Positions 47,502 to 62,982 of a stretch of DNA of 64,000 bases are shown piece after piece. Under the pieces are notes generated by a model that saw only the letters and a program-made list of their open reading frames with translations, was not told where the DNA came from and ran no database searches. Source of the stretch: Oscheius sp. JU75 (taxonomy: Eukaryota; Nematoda; Chromadorea; Rhabditida; Rhabditidae); contig JASJZC010000007.1 in NCBI GenBank assembly GCA_037178855.1, positions 4,092,001 to 4,156,000 on the forward strand, read 5' to 3'. The translations under genes and the position numbers were made by a program. The first letter of the stretch is position 1, and every line of letters begins with the position of its first letter.

Positions 47502-48184
47502 TTAGTGGTCTCCTATGATGATCTCGCTAGTGATATGTCTGGCAGATCTGATGGGAGTTGTGAGAGAAACGGATGCCTCTTCGACAATGTCCTGAAAACA
47601 TGGATGCTGATGCAAGTATTGGAACTGACGTGCTGGTTAGAAGAAGTAGCTGTTGCCTGAGATAGCGTCTGTCTGTTAAGAGAAATAGGTGACGGCGTAG
47701 GTTTCACAGGTTTTAGAAACTTTAAAAGGTTTTGTCCATTAAAAACTTGAACCTACATTTGAAGGCGCTGAACGCCTGAAAAAGCCGTCGTCCAGATCAT
47801 TATTGCCTCCATTCTGAGAGGAGGTTGCCCTTGATCAGTGCCAAAAGTTTCTGGCTGTGGGAGCGGAGAAGCTTCTATTGGTGTTGGCTGGAAAGGCTGT
47901 ACGTCAGGAAACCCAAACTGATTCTGCTGAGAAGGCTGCAGAATGGGAAAACCAATCATGTTCGGTTCCTGGAACTGCTGTTCAGGCATGCCAAACTGGT
48001 CGAACTGCTGGTGGGCAGAAGACAAGTCCTGACCGAAGGTATCAGTATTCGGTCCGTTCACAACAGGAATGGGAGCAGGCCAGACATCACCACCGAACGT
48101 GTCAGTATTTTGAAGCAGAGGTTCAGCCAATGTATCAGTGTTGTCGAGCCGCTGACTATCGTTTTCAAACTCCGTATCCAACAA
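47502..48184 (-). CDS. Gln/Asp/Phe-rich protein, paralogue of the Gln-repeat gene, 5' end unresolved
   Basis: The main exon starts after a TTTGCAG acceptor and reads LLDTEFENDSQRLDNTDTL. Repeated NTDTFG units (NTDTFGGDV, NTDTFGQDL, PETFGTDQ) and Gln/Pro/Phe-rich text follow (EQQFQEPNMIGFPILQP). The frame then changes near 47800; the piece GNNDLDDGFFRRSAPSN splices over a 37-bp intron to FLKPVKPTPSPISLNRQTL. A last exon gives DIVEEASVSLTTPIRSARH, with the stop at 47504-47502. VKPTPSP links it to the neighbouring gene. Upstream, a 34-bp intron leads to a short leader with no ATG: where the neighbour has ATGAAGCTTCTTCTC this has ATTAAGTTTCTCTCC. It may be a decayed copy or use a start I cannot see. 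Confidence 0.5.
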
Positions 48185-48253
48185 CTGCAAATGAATCTGG
48201 CCCTGATTCTTTACTTACGATTGGAGAGAAACTTAATCTCTCTGATCTGCCTG

Positions 48254-48260
48254 CTTTATA
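48254..48260 (-). promoter_or_regulatory. TATA box of the third low-complexity gene
   Basis: TATAAAG on the minus strand about 20 bp before the position matching the neighbour's start codon. Confidence 0.4.
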
Positions 48261-48630
48261 CCCATTTCGTTCCAATTACAGGGCATGTTTTGGTACGGGT
48301 ACAGTTCTCACATACATAGACGTAATATTTGACAGCAGAAGGTTATCGAACGTCTTAAATGAGTGTACAGTCAAAGTTGAAACATTTTATAAAGTAGTGA
48401 ATGTGAATAACATTATCTAGCCGCTTCTAGATTTGGAATGACAAAGCTGAGGGACCGAAAAAGGTAAAGACTCGTCTCCATCAAGTGCCAGTAGATACCT
48501 TTGGGCTAATGATAACCAGCATTGCTTTTTAAAGCTGAAGCTCGTTCAAGAAAGTGACGGTAATGGCCTAAATGCCAGAGAGTGGCCTGCACTAAAAAGT
48601 CGAAGCGGTTATTATACAAATGTATGATGT

Positions 48631-51546
48631 TTAAGCCTTCTCCTCGGGATCTACGTAGGCTTGAGAGACAGCAACTACATCGGTGTCGGCAAGAGAATCG
48701 TTCGACTCCTCACTGACAGATGGCTGACGTCTATGCTTGGGCTAAAAGTTTTGGACTTATTCCGAAAGTATTTGGGTTTACCTCCCCATCGCTGTTCGAT
48801 TGGTCTTCCTCCTCTTCCTCGTGACAGAACTCATTCTCGTTGGCCGTCTTTCTGGCCCAGCCGCGAACTGAAAAAGAAGTTTTACGAGCGTCGAATACTA
48901 CTCCCCCGAAAAATCTTAAAATTCCTTGTCTTGCCCGCGTGTTTCATTCATGTATTTGCAGTCACTAACCTTGATTTCCAATGCTTTCCTGTCGCTTAAG
49001 AAGCTCTGTGCGGCTACTGCTGATAACGGATGCGTGATCGACAGTCGACTCATGAGGCATCAGTTGCATGGGAGCACGGAAGAAGTAGAATGACGGGTAG
49101 TGAACAAGGTTGTAACAAGAAGAAGCATAAATATCAGCGTATCTAAGAACGGTAAACATTGAACATCGGACAAAAAAACTACCTTTCGACCTGAGCAGCA
49201 AAGAACGTTGTACGTGATCCAGTTCGGAAGAGGGATCCAAGTACACCATATTCCTGGTCCATCTCATGACTGATGCTTCTAATTTGTTGTACGACCGAGC
49301 TGACTTGTGGCTTCTCGGTTGCTGTGGCATCCAGGTTTTTGTAAAAGTCGGCCAAGATGTTTTCAAGGGTAGACAACTGCTCGAAAAGTGGCTTTCTATC
49401 GGTCCATACAGTCAACTCCTGATCCAGTTCCGGTACAACAAGGAAAGTTCGCCATCCCCTTGACTTCTTCGATCTGAAAGCGTTTCAGTCGTCTTGCGAG
49501 GACACAAAAAGTGCCATAAACCAAACATTTTGTCCTGCCAGTCACCTAACACATTATTAAACATGGAAGTTGCGCAGACCGGCATTTGTCTTACGGCAGC
49601 TGTCATTAATTCTTATCAAAGAATTTTATGATTTAGCTATGCTAGACGGGAGATTTGGCTCTGCAGCTACGAGTGTCAGTCAGGAAGTCTGGGGTACAGT
49701 TCGGCAAACAACAACATTTGCAACAAAAAGTATAAATAAAGGCTCACCTGAGAACGTCACCGAAAATGTGGTCACCGATGTAGAGGACGTCCTTTCCGCG
49801 AGCCTTGACAATTTTGTGCCAAGCATCGGACGATCCACCAGAATAGACAACACCCTCCTTCAAAGGTCCGGTATGAATTCCAAGCTTGTGAACTCCGGTA
49901 GTAGCATCGACCTCGCGGAAGACGGTGCCATTGCCAAACCATTTCGGCTTTCGAGAGTCTACGACAATTGTGTTAAAGTAGGTTCTCCAGTCATCTCCAA
50001 GAGTGTATGTCATCATTTTCTGAAGAGACATAGTAGAAATTTAGTACCATACTTACGTCAGTGTAGGCCCAGTCACTGTTGGTCAAGAGGAATGTCTGCT
50101 TTCCGTTCTGCCTCAGCTGACGGAGCATTGGTCCTGCTCGGTCGTCTTTGTCGACGTAAGTATCAGGATTTTCCATAATGGTCTTCTTCATCGAGCTCTG
50201 AAAGTCTTGACATATGCCTTTTCACTTATGTTTCTCACATCAATGTGGACCCAGTCAATGCATGCACGAACATCTAGGAAGATGGCCTTGTACGACATGA
50301 GAACATCCCCGCCTCGAAGACCAGTCTTGTCCTCCAAACTGCAAGCTTTTTTCTCAGAAAACGTATTATCACCACCTAAAGTGGCTCCCATATTCAATAA
50401 ACATGCCCGATAAAAGTTCAATTCGCGGTGTCTCCAGCTCCTTATCACAGACTGCCCACTAGGACTTGCCTGATAAAAACCGTCTCGGTCTGGAGGAAAC
50501 ACGGAAAAAAAAGAAATTGCTATCAAAATGCTACTTCTACTTCCAGTTCATTGACGAAAATTGAGCGCAAAGAATTACTACTGAGCTCATTACCCCTTTC
50601 AAGCGCAAAAAACCAAAGACTCACAAAAGATAGTCGGGGTGAGAATCGAAGAAGTCAATCAGCTGGGAGATCAGATGCGTTTCGGGCAGATTGAATAAGG
50701 TGTTGAGGACGAAGACACGCTGCTCCGACAGTTGAAGATATTTGTTCGGGTACAACTCCTCAATCTCGGCTCTAAAGAGAGAAACAATGCTTTTCCGTTG
50801 CCCCCTCACGCTTTCAAAAACTTCAGTCCGTGCATGCCCAAAAGGATATTTCCGAATCCATCGACCTTCAACAGGTTGCCATATGTGTAATCGAACCAGA
50901 GGCCTGAAATTACGTGGATGATGTGTACAATTGTTGACAGATCTCTTCTCGAAATGCGTGAAAACGTGATCATAATCTGTCAGGTTATGGCTGGCCTTTT
51001 AAAGTGTTAGTGACATGAAAAATAAAGGGCATAGTAATTATCCTCTATATCGTTTCCACTTTAGTCTGTCTTTACTTTTAATAACTAACCTCGAACAGAA
51101 AAGATGGGGTCATACGTGAATTTGCGAATCTCCTCCGGATAACCAATTTGAACCAAACGCTCGACAGCCAAGTTGAAAGCCAGGAGTTCAGTTTCCGGTG
51201 ACTTGTATTCTGAAAAGACAATAGCTGGATCTCCTTTTTAACATACGAACTAAGGTGTAGTCCATGTCGAAGCCGAAGAACTTGATCTTCTCGAGACGAA
51301 GGTTTCGGTTGACGAAGATTCTGCAAATTTACTATATTCTGTCGTTTCTCTTCCTATCATATCGCCATCGCATGTTCAAAAGCCCTGCTGTTCTTGTTTC
51401 CCCTAGAGAGACCAATAAACTAGGCGAGAACGCTGTCCAACGTGGCTTAGCAAAAGTCGGAAAGTGCAAAACACATGAGAACTGTCGCTGAAAAGTTACC
51501 GTTGTCCAGGTAGGCGCTTGTGGGAGGGCACATTGTCGGCGACCAT
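48631..51546 (-). CDS. Cytosolic purine 5'-nucleotidase (NT5C2 family, HAD superfamily)
   Basis: Dephosphorylates IMP and GMP to nucleosides and controls purine pools. The start at 51546 ([16 protein letters not shown]) is preferred over the ATG at 51533 because it splices in frame to [23 protein letters not shown] motif I is [10 protein letters not shown] (nucleophile and acid/base Asp). Further family landmarks are [39 protein letters not shown], motif [37 protein letters not shown] and motif [15 protein letters not shown]. The end of the core is [10 protein letters not shown]-like ([20 protein letters not shown]), then [12 protein letters not shown] and [12 protein letters not shown]. The human acidic C-terminal run is replaced by a Ser/Asp-rich tail ([20 protein letters not shown]) ending DPEEKA. 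Introns vary, one of about 260 bp near 50380-50640. Confidence 0.93.
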
Positions 51547-54238
51547 GTCTACGGAAGCGCAGTGGAGTGAAGTGATAGGAACGTCGCCGTCGCTCCGCCC
51601 ATTTACCACCACGATTTCAGGCATTTTTGCTTGCGGTAAGAAGAGTTGGGCAGCAAAATCGTTTAATCACTGCATCCAGCTATTCGATCTTTATTTATCA
51701 AAGTTAGGCGTTTGTTACTTGGAATATTTATACATTCCCCGTTACTCAACTTACAGAGCCCGTTAATTGAGCTAGGCAATTAGTCAGACCTTAGTGAAAC
51801 TTCGTTTAAGATTTTTGTTTGGTATCATAGTTGTTCGTTCAAAACGAAAACTTTTTTAATTTCCCACAGCCGAAGACGCGAAATGGACATTAAGGGCTCA
51901 CCTTTGTCCAGGCTGTCTTTTGTAGCCGAGGCGACGAGAGTGATCCATTTTCTTTTCCTGAATGAATGAGTTATTTATTGAAGGAGTTCGAAGAGAATAC
52001 TTGTAATGAGATAGATATTTAAATTACGAAAATGCTAGACTGATGTCTCGACGAGAACTAACTAAACTTTCAGTAAACAGAGATGATGCAAGAGGGGAAG
52101 CCCCGTTCAAGAAGCGAGATGAAAACTGAAAAAAATTGAGGAGAAACCGCAAAAAACTCAAAGAATGCTGTTGGTTTCTTAGCTTTGTATTTTATTTTTG
52201 TACAGTTCGATGATGCCAACTGTTTCTCTAGCGCAGGAAAAGAGGGGAAAATAGTCGAGCTTTGAAAGTTGTGGTCCAACTGACCCATGGAAAAGCTCGA
52301 AAACGATAAAAGAACGTGGTGATCTAAGCAGCTGGTTGGGCTAGACGCACCACGGAGCAATTCATCAAACCGCTTCTAATCTGGTTCCCCGATGCAAAAG
52401 AACACCCCTTCGTAATATGGCTTCCGCTCCTTACAAATAGCCGTTCCCTGGTTCTACGCTTTTTTCAGTGATTCGATAAAAAGTGATGATAGAAATGCAT
52501 AAGAAAAGTCATAAAACTTTGGTGAAATCGGCGTCTGAGAGCCGAAAAGAGGCAACAATGGGATTTTACGAACGTCAGAGGACGCTTTGTTGAAACAGTT
52601 GAGTGCAAAAAGTTGAGGAAAGCCCCGCTTAAAAAATATACTTTACAGACGGGTTTGAAAGTGTTTTTGCCCATTTGGTCGCGATAAAAATCAATGTTTG
52701 TTTTTGAAAATATGTACATGATCTTGTTACACAGCGAAATGCAAAAGGACGATTCCAATCGTCATAAACAGGTGATGCGCTCAGAAAACAACAGCTTGTA
52801 TTCGTGATCGATTCGGCTTCTAGGCCACAATAAAGGATGTTCATAGCCAAGAGACTGCGGCTAGATCACCTCAAATTATGACCCAGGGCAAAGTTAATAA
52901 GCCACTTTGAATGGCTACTCAGTATTCAAATTGAAGCTCCAATAATTATACGAACGTAACAGGAGGCTGATATTTGAGAAAAGTGAACTGAAGGAATCAA
53001 GCAGCTATATAAAGCTTTGTGAGCACTCGGATGACTTCAATTGACGCAAAAGGCCGGATGATCGCTACGTAGAGAGGATTCGCGATGCAGACCGAACGCA
53101 TACGCTCTGCTTTGTTTACGCGGCTGCCAGTCGATAGGACAGCTGTATGTCCGTGTGACCCTTAGTGGTTCGGACCTATGATCTTTAGAGTCCTCGTGTC
53201 TTTTCACGATATAGGAAGGAAAGATAAGCCTGTGAAATGGCAGTATATCAATATACCAAAAATTGTCTCAGAAGAATCCCCTTGTAGAAATCAAACAAAG
53301 AATTGCTGTGATCGAAACGTTGACGTCTATATTTGCATTGGGCGACGGTTTTGAGTCAGAATTGCTTTTGGGCTTTTCATACACGGGAACTATCCCCTTC
53401 TAAGCTTTTCAAGCTGAAAACCTCGCTATTCCTCTTCAAAACCGGATTAAAATTTGATATTTCTGTTAAAAGTGAAAAAGTCTTTTAGCTTCTTAAACGG
53501 AGCTTAATTTTCTGCAACAATACTTTCAATAATACTGCATTCAGTTCACAACAATAATAATGCATTCAGTTCACAATGTAGGGGAATCAATAACTTTTAC
53601 ATGAATCATCAGCAATGATATTGGATTCCCATCACTGGGTAAACAGTTAAGTGAGTCGCCGGGGGCCTGACCCCGCCGCTAACACATAAAGCGTGTACGC
53701 AAAATGGCGTTCTATTGCCCGACGCCTTCCTTCTTTCGCATGTTAATTATTCTCTGCTTCATTATCAGGCATTTATAGGTGCTTCAAACCACCGTAAAAT
53801 GGCTCGAATGCATGTATTTTTGCTTGTTTACAATTTGGGCTTCAGTACTTTGCAGCTACTCTTTTTAACATTTCTTTCGTGTTTCAAAATAAGTTCTTGG
53901 CTATAAAAAGATTACTTTATGGCTGCTCGCCAAAATAAAAATGATTTTTAAATTGTTTCCTGTTTTCTATAAAAATCACTGCGTACCGGTGTCCTTCAAT
54001 ACATTTTCAAATCCCAGACTATGAATGCGTCTTATCACAGTCTCTATCAGTCTTGCTCTTCTTAACGCCTCCAATTTTTCCAACCATTTTCCAACTATGG
54101 TCAGTTCTACTACGTTTATCTTATCCAAAATTGATATCATTGCCATTCAGTTCATAATCTGCCCTTGTATTGTTTTGTCCGTAGACAAGTTATGCCTTCT
54201 TTTCGTTCATCTCTTTCGTTATTAAATCGTTTCAGGAA
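51547..54238. other. Gene-free interval
   Basis: About 2.7 kb with only short frames on either strand. A 26-bp imperfect tandem duplication lies at about 53527-53576. Otherwise I see nothing. Confidence 0.5.
53527..53576. repeat. Imperfect ~26-bp tandem duplication
   Basis: The block AATAATACTGCATTCAGTTC is followed by a near-identical AATAATAATGCATTCAGTTC; each is followed by ACAA. Confidence 0.7.
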
Positions 54239-55744
54239 ATGGAACCTTTTTCAAAGTCATGGTATTATTGGCTAATGGCTATGCTGATGGTTCCTGAGGT
54301 GAATTCATTGTTTTCTATGTGATTATTATTTCATTCTATCATGGGACAAGAATAACTAAAATATTTTGTACACTTTTCACTATAAGAGCATGTAGTAAAT
54401 CATCAAAACCCAATCCTTCGCAAAGTTGATATTGCGTAATACTTATGAAACACGCGGCGAAAGATCAGCTGTTTTTGGTCATTACGGGTGATTTATTACT
54501 AAAATTTACAGGTGTTGCTGGCAATGTATTATCACGTACTGATCTGCAACATGCTCATTGCAAATACTTTGCTTCTATTGGTAGTAATGTTTCATCACGG
54601 ATACACTTTGGGACAGCAAGCTGCGCCGCTGTTTTACAGGTTAGATTGATCGCAAGGTTACACACCATTTCAATTCAGAATCTGTGGTTGCGTAGCCTAT
54701 ATTGCTGTTTTGTTTGTCAATATTACCCATGCACTGGAGCTGATGACTGACTATGAAGGAAGTCACTCCCATTCTCATGGTGAGAAAGAGGAAGAGACAC
54801 ATGAACACGACCATGACCACGAACACACCTTCATCTTTGTTCCTCGTAGGTTCACAGCCTACAAAATAATGATTTCTACAGAGCCTTACTTATTTGTCAG
54901 CATAGCCGACGTCTGCATTAAGTTACTTGTTCTCGTCTTGGGAAAAGTTCCAGCTCTTGGGCTGCCAGTGATGTTGAGACTGGTTGTACACACTCTCAGC
55001 CCTATCACAGTCATTGGTAAGATCATGTTTTGTTTGATTTTCAGTATCTTCTTACTCTTAGGTTTCTACGTTTTGGGAGCAATCATTCCGGAATCGTTTG
55101 GAGAGGGGTGGGTCTGGAGACACAGTGATCCTGTTGCGGCAATAATTACCACTATAACCTTCTTTGTACTCATTCTTCCTGCCTGTTAGTTGAAAAGTTT
55201 CTTGTCATGTTCTTGTTTACAGTCAAAGAGATTCTTCCGTACGTCTTCGCGGACACTCCTGATGCCTTCAACGAGAACGATTTCAAGTTGGACATTACTT
55301 CCCAGGTACATATTTTACTAAGCAGACAAATCTTCTTTACCAGTTCCCCGACGTGACGTGCCCTCATATCCACGCTTATAGGCTTTGGCCGAGGAACCTC
55401 TTTGATGCTCTTTTGCACGTGAACATCCAGGTTCAGCTCTGGAAGACGCAAAATAATTAAGGTTTTAGGTGGATAAGTCCGAACCTTCGTGGTCGAAGAA
55501 CGCCGCGGAGCGCTTCGAAGAGGTGCTAAAAAACGTTAATAGTGTTTTAAAGAAGGCTGGTGCCCAGAAGGTGGTTGCTTTAGCGGCAAGCGGAAAATAT
55601 TAGTTTTAGATCACTGTGGAGCCCCGATTTGTCGACGTCACCGAAGGAAGTAACGACTGGCAAGGTTGTCGAGATAATTGCTTCCGTCCCGACATGAGCT
55701 GTTGTCCGACTGCCAATCCTCCCGCAAAGCATGAACACGCCTGA
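54239..55744 (+). CDS. Divergent cation diffusion facilitator (ZnT/SLC30-like) protein
   Basis: Multi-pass membrane protein of the zinc transporter class. The N-terminus is MEPFSKSWYYWLMAMLMVPE. Transmembrane segments follow (VLICNMLIANTLLLLVVMF, ICGCVAYIAVLFVNITHALE), then a cytosolic His-rich loop GSHSHSHGEKEEETHEHDHD, typical of the zinc-binding loop. Two or three further helices (PYLFVSIADVCIKLLVLVLG, PVAAIITTITFFVLILPA) follow. The C-terminal domain FPDVTCPHIHAYRLWPRNLF matches the VxxVHDLHVW-type strand of CDFs. It ends with an unusual Cys-rich tail (GCRDNCFRPDMSCCPTAN) and HEHA. The canonical H/D-x3-D metal residues in helices 2 and 5 are not evident (helix 5 reads RLVVHTLSPITVIG), recalling non-transporting ZnT6-like partners. 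An AATAAA at 55921-55926 serves as poly(A) signal. Confidence 0.72.
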
Positions 55745-56580
55745 TCATTCGCTTTACAAACTCTCAGACCGGTTAGACATGGCTGCTCATAATAGCAATC
55801 TCCCATTTGCAATCTGTACAATGCCAAATCATCCCTTTACAACTATTTGTGTCATTTTAACTCGTTTTGCTGAGCAAAGATATCTTTATATAGTATACAT
55901 TTGGCAATCACAGAAAACCGAATAAATTGTATCAACATAATACACGTGAATACTGCAACTGGCAAGAGTAATATATATATTTTCACATAACCTTAAATTA
56001 TCACAATAGGATATTTGACTGGGCTCTGAGTAGGTAAAAGCTCATGTACATCACAGATTCGGCTAATACAAGAGAGGATTGACTAGAGAAAGATCACAGC
56101 ACATGACTAGCTAAAAGTTGGATTGAATCGGGAAAAGAGAGAGATGGATAGTTGACAGCACAGTACGATACGAAAGACAGACTGGCCAATATGCGTTGGG
56201 AATAGATATATAGCGAATTTTGAGCAACAACCACTCGGCTAAATTCGGGAACCACGAAGGTTGCCCGCCCTGGGCGCCACTCTGTGGTTGCTCAAAAATT
56301 CGCTTTCGACTATACAAGGGCTAGAGAGAATAACGATAAACAGACCTCCTGATACAGCATGGAATCCCCGAACGATGAGACTAGCACAAGTGTAAGTAGA
56401 GTAGAGCAAAAGAGTACCGGTTCGAGAGACTAAAAACAATGCCCAGGAGAGAGAAAGTGTGAAGGACTAGAATAACACGTGCTGATTGGCAAAGTGCGGG
56501 CAAATACAAAGAATATACAGGCAGTTGATCAAATATGGAACGAGGACAGAAAGGCTTGAGATTTACCAGCATGTAGATTA
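55745..56580. other. Convergent intergenic region
   Basis: Lies between the 3' ends of the CDF gene (+) and the kinase gene (-). No coding features. An inverted pair lies at about 56212-56305: GCGAATTTTGAGCAACAACC on the left and its imperfect complement GGTTGCTCAAAAATTCGC on the right. Confidence 0.5.
55921..55926 (+). terminator. Polyadenylation signal of the CDF gene
   Basis: AATAAA 177 bp after the CDF stop codon on the same strand. Confidence 0.5.
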
Positions 56581-60891
<4,311 letters not shown>

Positions 60892-62982
60892 GTTCGCACT
60901 AGAGCATATTGTTTGACGCGGCTGACTCCACAGCGAACAGCCAGCTGTCATCTGCATTCCTTTGTTCGTCGTTTGTTTCTCGTCTCGCGTCTTTCTCACT
61001 CTGAAACTTCGTTGTGATTTCGTGGGATCTTGACATTTAATATGTTATTTTCCAATCTCTCGACATTTTAAACTACAAAAAACATAATAAAGAGTAATTA
61101 TGGAAGTCGCCAGCAACATAGTTGTCGCATCATTTGTTTAAAAAGTATAATGAATATGGTCCTCAAAAAGCGGAGGCGCAGAAACAACGATTTAAAGTGA
61201 CGCAGCACCCTCGCGATAAGGTTGTGCTGATTGCTCTCTGTGCATCATTCGCGCAAAACTACCGGCTACAAATTTTTTCAAACATCACACAGTTCGAAAG
61301 ACGTTGGTTTGAAGTATCCAACTTAACCCTTCTTTGTCTTCCAGCAACAAAGTACTTCAGTATAAATCTACTTGGACAGAGCACAGACAGAGAAACTCGC
61401 AGCAATAAGAACGAGAGCTAGCGATGAATGAAAAGCGACTCGTATTAATCCGTAAAAGTTGTTGTCGTGAAAACTGTAATGACCTCAGAACAGGTTGGCT
61501 TTGCAAGATCAGAACGAGTAACTCCTTCAGCACATGTGCAACTGCGTTGTTTTCTTGGAATTTGGCCGCACTATCAACGACAAATTTGAACAATTTTTAG
61601 AGTGTAAAGTGAATCAAAATTCGAAGGAGGTTGACTCAAGTGGACAGTGATAAGACACTCAAAGTTCGAACATCTCTGGCAATGCTCAGTTCACAGCACG
61701 CCAAAAGAGGTAGAGAAAGGGAAGTGATAGATGGAAATTGATGCACTTTTGGTCGTGAATTGAAACGTGAAGAAGCGCAGGCCACTTTACAAAAACGGCA
61801 TGACCTCTAGGCAGGCGAAAGAAAATATTGCGTCGAAAGGAACGTCCATTGACTATTATAAGGCTTCGGAATATGGGATTGAAGGCTTGAGGGAGAGTCA
61901 GATGCTAAAAAGAAAGATGTGTTGTATTGAGAAAGGATGATGGAGTTTGATCAGAGTTGAGTTAAGTGATAAGGAGGCGCTAGACTCATAAATTAGTACG
62001 ATATCGGAACACGAGTTGGCCTCGAAAGGACCAAACGAACATGGCGGACAGCTCGCTAACGGTGTTCTGCTGCAGAGACCAAGACTGGGTTCAGGTTTTC
62101 GACAAATTATTGCTGACAGCAGAAACTGTCGTCCCCGAGACAATCTACCATTGGGGCGGTTCATGAAAGGGTCACGGGAGGTAATTTCCCGCGGAAATTG
62201 ATGGCCACCGATATTTGGAGCTTAACTACTGAAAACTAGCTATTCATCTCAAATAGAAAAGCAGTTGTGACTGAAAAAAAAAAACGGGAAAGAACCACAT
62301 GAGGTCAGCATTTGTTATTGTCGCAGACATCTGAAAAAATACAGAATAGATGAAAAATATATGTTTTGTTTGAGGATAGCTAAAAGGGGAAATTCCCTGA
62401 AATGAAGAACCTAGGATGTCCTGTGTAACCGCTTGATTTAAGTGAGTGATCGCCAACAAATCCTAACATGACAGGGCCAGATTGATAGATTTATATGATG
62501 GATTGATATTCGAGATATTATGTCGGAGAACTACGTTAGGCAAGACTCACTAGCAGGACAAACTGGCCGAATTGGTGCCAATAAACTGTAGTGTTATTGG
62601 TTTTATAACCTCCAGTTATGTTGGCGTGAAACGGTGGTCTCAGTATGATTTTTGAGAGGATTTTCAAGCGTTTGAGCAAAAAGTGTGATACTGAATAGAC
62701 CTGACAGAGAACAGTTTTCCAACAGTCTAGTGCATTTTGTTCAAACTAAACTATCGTGTTGAAAGAGAAATTGTACGATTCACTCGTGGTTCAAAAGCTT
62801 CCCTATTAGAACGACCATTTGCTACAGTAATGATTCGAAGTTTTTATAGAAACATGCATCTGTTCTCATTTTCGTTTGAATTTATGAAGAGTCTGTTACT
62901 TTGAAATACTGAAATAAAGCACCAGTTTACTTGGCGGATAACATATGACTGAAACAATGGAAATGACACACGGTTGAGCGGA
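60892..62982. other. Intergenic region
   Basis: About 2.1 kb upstream of the SIK-like gene and downstream of the methyltransferase gene. Frames are short; no gene, RNA or repeat recognised. The first 100 bp may hold the SIK-like promoter. Confidence 0.5.

Noticed and set aside
47825-48420. Long plus-strand frames of 164 and 187 codons
   Set aside because: Antisense of the NTDTFG/Gln-rich exon and its promoter, with no family motifs or splice structure.
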